Shown here piece after piece: positions 58,206 to 64,000 of a stretch of 64,000 bases of DNA (position 1 is the first letter of the stretch; the number at the start of each line of letters is the position of its first letter). The stretch spans positions 34,088,964-34,152,963 of the forward strand of contig OW203761.1 of NCBI GenBank assembly GCA_934045905.1. The letters are read 5' to 3'. The DNA comes from Leuctra nigra. Taxonomy: Eukaryota > Arthropoda > Insecta > Plecoptera > Leuctridae. The position numbers were made by a program, and so were the translations under genes. The notes below the pieces were generated by a model, which searched no databases, was not told the origin of the DNA, and saw only the letters and a list, made by a program, of their open reading frames with translations.

Positions 58206-60554
58206 CTGAAACAGTTACACGATGTGCTAAGAGAACTTTGTTTGAGTTCGGATTATATTGTAAATTGTTTCATGAAATTACAGGGCAAAATATTCCGATA
58301 GTTAATATGGCAACGGCAATGAGCATCTAAGAGGATTTGTTTGAGTAAAATGATAAAATAAACTGATAGTTTAAATATAATGATAGTTTCTGTTTTATGT
58401 TAATTTCTATTTCCATTCCTACTTGTTTCTACTTTTTTCTTCTTGTCCATGTTGGTACCTGGATCCAGAGAACTAGTGCATTATGTGAACAATACGTATT
58501 GTGTTTTATACATTTATTTTGTGTTTAATAACAAAAATGCAAATTAAAATTAAATGCAATATAATGTATGTACATTATCACACAAGACACAAACTAGAAA
58601 TGTGCATTCTGACTTCAATATTGTTCTTTCCTTTGACAATTATTTTCTATCCTGGACTTTTATTTTATTTTCCCATTTGTGAATTATGCAGTCACAATAT
58701 TTTTCATTCTTATCATCTCGTTTGTATCTCCAACATCCTTTTCTCTTGCATAATCCTATTATTTACCCCCTGAATATCAGTAACCCACCGACATAAAAGA
58801 AAATAACAACACTGAGAGAATGTGAATTTCCAGCTTGTTCGTTTGTCCTAAATGTATGAATACATTATAGCATTTCATACACTTCTTAAAGTAACAACCA
58901 ATTTACATGTACAGTATAGTGTTTTCTCTGCCTCTGGTATTTCAAAGGAGTTTGTTTTTGTAACGATGAATAATGCTTCCTATGTGAATTCAAGCTTCTA
59001 AAAAGCAGTGAAACGAAGAAAGACATCGCTGAACTTCTGAGTCAAAGTCAATAACAGCTTTCTTGGTAAATGCGCGTTTGCTTTTATAGTGACCCAGATT
59101 TTCTTTTTACTAAAGAATTTTTAGTTACTAGATATTTATTATTGGAGATTCAGGAGGTTTGAGAAGAAAATGGGTATTCAAATGATTTCAAAATTGGCAA
59201 TGGAGACTTTGGAGAGGGTACAACAAGAGTGGAAGACCATGAACGAATTGGATTAAACTAATTGAGAAGATTTTTTAACTATCATAGGTAATACGAGACA
59301 AATGGCAGGAATAGCAACAAAGTTGAAAAGGACAAAGATAATTTATTTGTATTTCGATGTCTGATAGGCTGCCCGGTTGAGAGTACGTCACTATAGTAAT
59401 ATGATAACAATTGTTTTGCCGCTGGTGAGAATAGAGTAATAAATGACTGTATATCATTCTGAGAAAAGCGGGCAACTTGTGTTATGTGTAATGTATTCTT
59501 CAGTCCACACATAAACTTCGATTTCTGTAATTATGATGAAGTATAACATACAATTACGTCGTACATATGATTATTAATTAACCCCATAACTCGGTAATAG
59601 CTCTGCGGTACAAAATAATTTATTTCAGTTTGAGTGAGTCAAATATTTCCCAATGGATTGTAACCGATCCGCGTAGAATCATAATATAGACCACATCGCA
59701 AAAAACGCCGGTAGAAGTAGTATGTGGGTCAACCTGGCACACATGTGGCTTGAAAGGAAGCAAGTGGGCCGCAGTAAGTGGAATGTAGGGCATTCCAAAA
59801 CAAAACTTTTGGGTAAGTAGGGTTTTGGGGCATTTCTACACAAATAAAATGTACGATATACCGTAATTGTTTTCTGACGACGCCATTTTACTTGTGACTT
59901 CTCAGTAGGTACTTGAAAGTAATTAAGAAATTTGACCTACCACCATATTCTTCATGTAATCTCCCTATCATCATCATCATCATCATCATCATCATACTCA
60001 TTAATTCGTCATCATAAACTTAGTTGTAGAGTGCGACGTTAACAATAAATAATAAACGGTTTTTGAATCTAAAAATGTGTAGATACTTTGTAGACAAGAA
60101 AGCTTTCCAGACTCTCCACTATAGACGCTACTTTCATGTGTCTAATTTCATTATTTGTGTAGATAATTCATGGTCATGCGGCCTTTGATATTTCTCCGTC
60201 GTCTTTCAAGAGCAATTTTAGATATTGTTATGACAAAAATAATTATTTGCGCGTTTGATATACGCACAGACTATGTTTGTTTAATTTTGATAATATTATT
60301 ATAAGACATTTCGGCGTCCCGATTTTGGTTGTGGTCATTGGCTTTGCTCATTGGTCGTTCCTATTTATATTGAAGATATCTTTATCCGAACTTTGTAAAT
60401 CTAGGTTTCAATACTGCGTAGTTATTCTTGTGGGTCAAATTTATTTTAGAATAACATGTAAGCCAAGCTCTTAATTTTCCAGTGTTTTCAAACAACCACA
60501 GTATTCGACATTACTTGCATTGTTTATAAGAGAGACAGAGAGAGATGTACTCAC
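58206..60554. other. SLC6 intron with (CAT)n microsatellite
   Basis: A 2.35-kb intron. A CAT/ATC run lies at about 59966-59994. No exon or recognised element was found. Confidence 0.5.
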
Positions 60555-60758
60555 AAACATGACTGTGGGAGCAAGATAGACCCAGCAGATGTACCAGAAT
60601 TTGTTTATTCGTATGCCCATCATCTGATGCACGCAATCACTGAACTTCTGCGCCCCGAAGATCCAGGAGATGGCGATGGTTTGAAAGAAGCAGACCCACA
60701 GCAGCGACATTCCACTGGCCGAGTAGAAGTCCATGATTTGGAACAAATAGGCGCCGCC
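60555..60758 (-). CDS. SLC6 transporter exon (membrane segments 10-11)
   Basis: 68 codons between acceptor TGTTCCAG/GGC and donor TTT/GTGAGT, phase 0. It reads GGAYLFQIMDFYSASGMSLL, then WVCFFQTIAISWIFGAQKFS, then DCVHQMMGIRINKFWYICWV and YLAPTVMF. GG-x-Y...D-x-Y-x-AS and SW-x-x-GA are characteristic of the GABA/glycine/taurine branch of SLC6. The pyrimidine tract before the acceptor contains a short TTCCATG tandem. Confidence 0.9.
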
Positions 60759-62441
60759 CTGGAACATGGAACATGGCACATGGAACAAGCAGACAAATAA
60801 TGTGTATTATTTCTAGGAAGTGAGCTTTTGACTACTGCTTTTATGCGGAGTGCTGTTATGAGGATATATTTATATGTCATTCTTCAGAAGACCTGCTCTT
60901 GCAAGACGCGTTTGACTTTTTAATATTCCATTCTCAGAACATCTTCGTTTATCATCGTACTCTTTCCTGAGAACAGTATGCATATTTAATGAAGACCATT
61001 GGATCTACAACTCCAGAGTATACATATTCCGTAACTATATTCTCATTGGGGTTTCGGTTTATTTTATCCTGATGGCACTGATAAGTTTTTATATGAAAAG
61101 CTAAGGAAATCACTTACAGAATAGGGGCCCCTATAGCTATTTCGTATTATGTCAATTTCATCCATTTGTTCATAAACCATACCGTCATTCTACGTCATCT
61201 GGCAAATCATCTCGGTCTTTACAAAGTTGCGCGTAGATTCAAGAACTCACTCGTTGACAATTGACGAGACGAGACCAAAATACACACTGTTTGCATAACA
61301 GTTGCGTCCATTCCGATCTCTGCGCTAATACCTTGACCTTGGATAAGAAGAATCCTAACTTAAATTTAGCACTAGTGTGTGCCAATTTTCACGGCAATTC
61401 TCCGCTCGTAAGGTATCGTGGACTAGATCATCGTGATCCCCGAGTGAGTGATCGAAAGAAGCCTTCCAAATGACGTCTGATCCGATACTGAAGGGTTGAC
61501 AGGTGTGACCTAGACACACTGGCACAATCAGGTCAACAAGTTGAGATTACTTCGTCGGAGCTGAGGGAAACTTTCAAATTTCAAGACATTTTCTCTCTGG
61601 CAGTTGAGGAAAATAAATGGAATACTTCTTTACTTAGTAGATGTGATAAAATGGAAGGTAAAGGGCGAACTTATCAAGAAGGCGATAACTAAAATGACTA
61701 AACAAAATTGTGTTTAGTTTGGGTCTGCGGTATCTTCAATTATCTAAAGTTATAGCTTTGATAAAAGTTATAGTGAACTTTTGCATCTATTCAACCATAA
61801 TATCAAATTAAATAATTTATTTTCCACTCGTTGCTTTTACCTTTGATGTTCCATGCCTCTAGGAGATATATTAGCCACAACAATGTAACGTTATATTTTG
61901 TTTGTAATATTTAATTTGATCGTGTTCATCATTTTGATTGAATTAACCTAGTCCCCTCGGTGAACCTTCCTTTAAAAGGTGAACAGATCAATTGAAGAGA
62001 GTTACATCAACAATCATGGGTGCCGGTATGGAGGGTAAGGGTGGCGGGAAATCAGGCTAAAAAATAATTCTTTTTGCTTTTAGCTCTATTTAAAAAATAT
62101 GTATATATTACATCACACTTCAGACTGAAGATAGAAATTGGTATTTGACTGTCAATTCTTTATCACCAGACTCCCATTTTACAGTTCCTTACTACACATT
62201 ATTTACCGAAAACTTTACCATATTAGAGTCCCAAATAATTTACATTTACAAATTTAAATAACTTAATGCGTGCTGAAACAATGCTGAAACAATGATGCTC
62301 CAGACCCCGAACATTACCAACGAGGTAGTGTTTACTGAGCCCTACATTGACTCTCCGCTTCAGCATTGCATCTAGCATGACATATTTAGAAGCTCCTGTC
62401 AAGTTCCTGGCTGTGCGCACGACAATTCTCTGAGTACTCAC
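60759..62441. other. SLC6 intron
   Basis: 1.68-kb intron. A 70-codon plus-strand frame at 61261-61473 has no domain. Nothing else recognised. Confidence 0.5.
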
Positions 62442-62594
62442 GTGGGTGACCATGGGTATTCCCAAGGCGAACATGAGGAGGCAGATGCAGAAGGTGAACT
62501 TGCCCCTGTGTGGACGCAGCACTGCTGGCCAATTGTCCACCAAGCCAGTGACCAGAGACTCCACGATACAGAACTCGCTGTCGATCCCCAGGAT
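62442..62594 (-). CDS. SLC6 neurotransmitter symporter exon (segments 8-9), first visible exon
   Basis: 51 codons, acceptor TTTTCCTGTAG/ATC, donor CAC/GTGAGT, phase 0. It reads ILGIDSEFCIVESLVTGLVD, then NWPAVLRPHRGKFTFCICLL and MFALGIPMVTH. LGIDSEF is the end of segment 8, where an Asp-Ser pair belongs to the second sodium site. E-S-L-V-T-x-x-V-D and LGIP-x-x-T resemble glycine transporters. The protein uses Na+ and Cl- gradients to import a small neurotransmitter or amino acid across the plasma membrane; the substrate cannot be fixed because segments 1, 3 and 6 lie outside the window. The four exons give the last 221 residues of an expected ~600-650. Confidence 0.88.
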
Positions 62595-63819
62595 CTACAG
62601 GAAAACACGGGGATAAGTATAGAGAAACTTTAAATAATACGTTGATACTTCATTTGTATTAATTGGATGTTATTTCTCAATAAAACGCAGTTATTTAGCA
62701 CAATGCGTTTATACCTCTGCCAAGATTATATGCATTTCAAGCCTCCAATACCATGAGTTCTAAGACAAGAATAAACTGTCTGTAAACACATTTCAAACGC
62801 TTCTCGTATTTTCTACTTCTCCGCATGAAATGGAATATATTTATGTATACATTCTTATTTGTATTCACCCAGCGACTTCCCAGCGGAGATGGAATGTTTT
62901 CAAGAAGTTATGAAGTATGTCAAGAGCTTGAGTTGTATATTCAAACTCAGCATTGACAGGTATGACGTCAGTTCCGTTCAACTTCAATCGTCCAAACATC
63001 AGCTACAATGACTTGACTTCAAAACTGTGTTAATAACACAACACAATATAATTCTACACTGAAATAGAGATGATGTGAGATAATGGTAAATAGAGATATT
63101 TCGGTCGGATTCTTTAATTGGTAATGAGACGACTACAACTTGATATCTCATTATTACTTGTTATTTTACACTAGATCTATCTATAAACTAAAGCTGCAAT
63201 TATTATTTCAATTAAGTTTTTTCTCGTTCGGGGAATCGATTTAATGAAGACGCTTCCTCTGTTAGATGCCAACTTCGCCACCAGCAGCATCAACATCAAC
63301 ACCATCATCAACAACAACAACATGCTAAAATAGATCGCAATTACTTTTTTTTCTGCTCTAGGTATATCTAGGTGCTGATTTGTGTATATATCTCACTTTA
63401 AATACACATTGTATTAGAGGGATTTAGATCTTCTATTGTAGTTCATCGTGTCTGTTTACTGAATTGCGATGCTTTTAAGAACCTCGCGACATACAATGAG
63501 CGAATCACACTTATTGTCCAGGTGTGTCTGTGTGTAAACCTGTCACAAGTGCCAGCGCTCTAACACGAGGATTTCTTTCAAGATGGATGACTTGCCAACC
63601 CAATCAGATATTAAATTAGGCCTTCTGCTTTCAGTGAATAAATAAATAACAAAAAATCGTATAATAATATGAATTCCTTATACTCGTATATTTGTAGCAA
63701 AGCTTTGTAAAACAATACCCAATTCCAGGAACGAAAAGGATAAAAAGAAACCAAACATAAAAACGTTATTTTAGATATATTGTTCCTGCAGTACATTTCA
63801 AGCATAAATAGTGTGTTAA
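62595..63819. other. SLC6 upstream intron
   Basis: No further SLC6 exon is seen between here and the window edge. CAN-rich runs at about 63280-63325 are low complexity. Confidence 0.45.
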
Positions 63820-64000
63820 CCTCGATTTACACGGTACAATTTCTTGAACAACTTCTGTGTCACACTCCCAGTTTTCACACAATTTTGCATTTACACGAAG
63901 CAACTTCTGTCACCGAACTTAAAACATGTTCTAATTTCCTTCAAGAAATGTGACAAAGACTGTGCCAAAGACTGTGACACAGAAGTTGTTCAATAAATGT
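63820..64000. mobile_element. MITE with TTTACACGG ends, cut by the window edge
   Basis: Begins CCTCGATTTACACGGTACA after TTAA and carries the family block TTCTTGAACAACTTCTGTG, with its inverse CACAGAAGTTGTTCAA near the edge. The right end is not in the window. Confidence 0.6.

Overview
The window is eukaryotic, almost certainly an insect genome. The evidence is AT-rich intergenic DNA, spliced genes with small phase-matched exons, GT/AG splice sites, and a dense load of animal-type transposable elements (Helitron-like, hAT, Harbinger-like and TA-target MITEs, a LINE 3' end, tRNA-derived SINEs). The repeat style suggests a hemipteran such as a planthopper, but nothing here proves the order.

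Three genes are supported. (1) On the + strand, five exons between 11597 and 29026 encode the C-terminal ~225 residues of a tectonic-family (TCTN) protein, a ciliary transition-zone component; upstream exons were not found. All four introns are phase 2 and the joins are frame-consistent. (2) At 39372-40631 (+) lies an intronless F-box/leucine-rich-repeat protein of 419 aa. (3) On the - strand, four phase-0 exons between 62594 and 56703 encode the last 221 residues of an SLC6 Na+/Cl- neurotransmitter symporter, most like glycine/GABA transporters; its 5' exons lie beyond the right edge.

Layout: 1-11.6 kb is mostly anonymous AT-rich DNA with decayed Helitron-like copies and one half of a foldback element. 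11.6-29.8 kb is the tectonic 3' half. Its exon borders are dissolved into minisatellites: a 54-bp array at one 5' splice site, 58 copies of a 115-bp unit carrying a 3' splice site plus the first 70 nt of the exon, and a 111/117-bp array grown from the stop-codon end of the last exon. 30.4-32.5 kb is a Helitron-like element broken by a composite retroposon flanked by a 12-bp target duplication. 33-52 kb is a nest of foldback elements, Helitron-like copies and MITEs around the F-box gene. 52-64 kb holds the SLC6 gene, with a palindromic SINE dimer just beyond its 3' end and MITEs in or near its introns.

The three genes show no functional link. The most notable biology is the exon-edge minisatellite expansion in the tectonic gene, which places 57 frame-breaking decoy 3' splice sites before the usable one. 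The foldback arms are also notable because they repeat a YY1-like/ETS-like/CRE-like promoter module.
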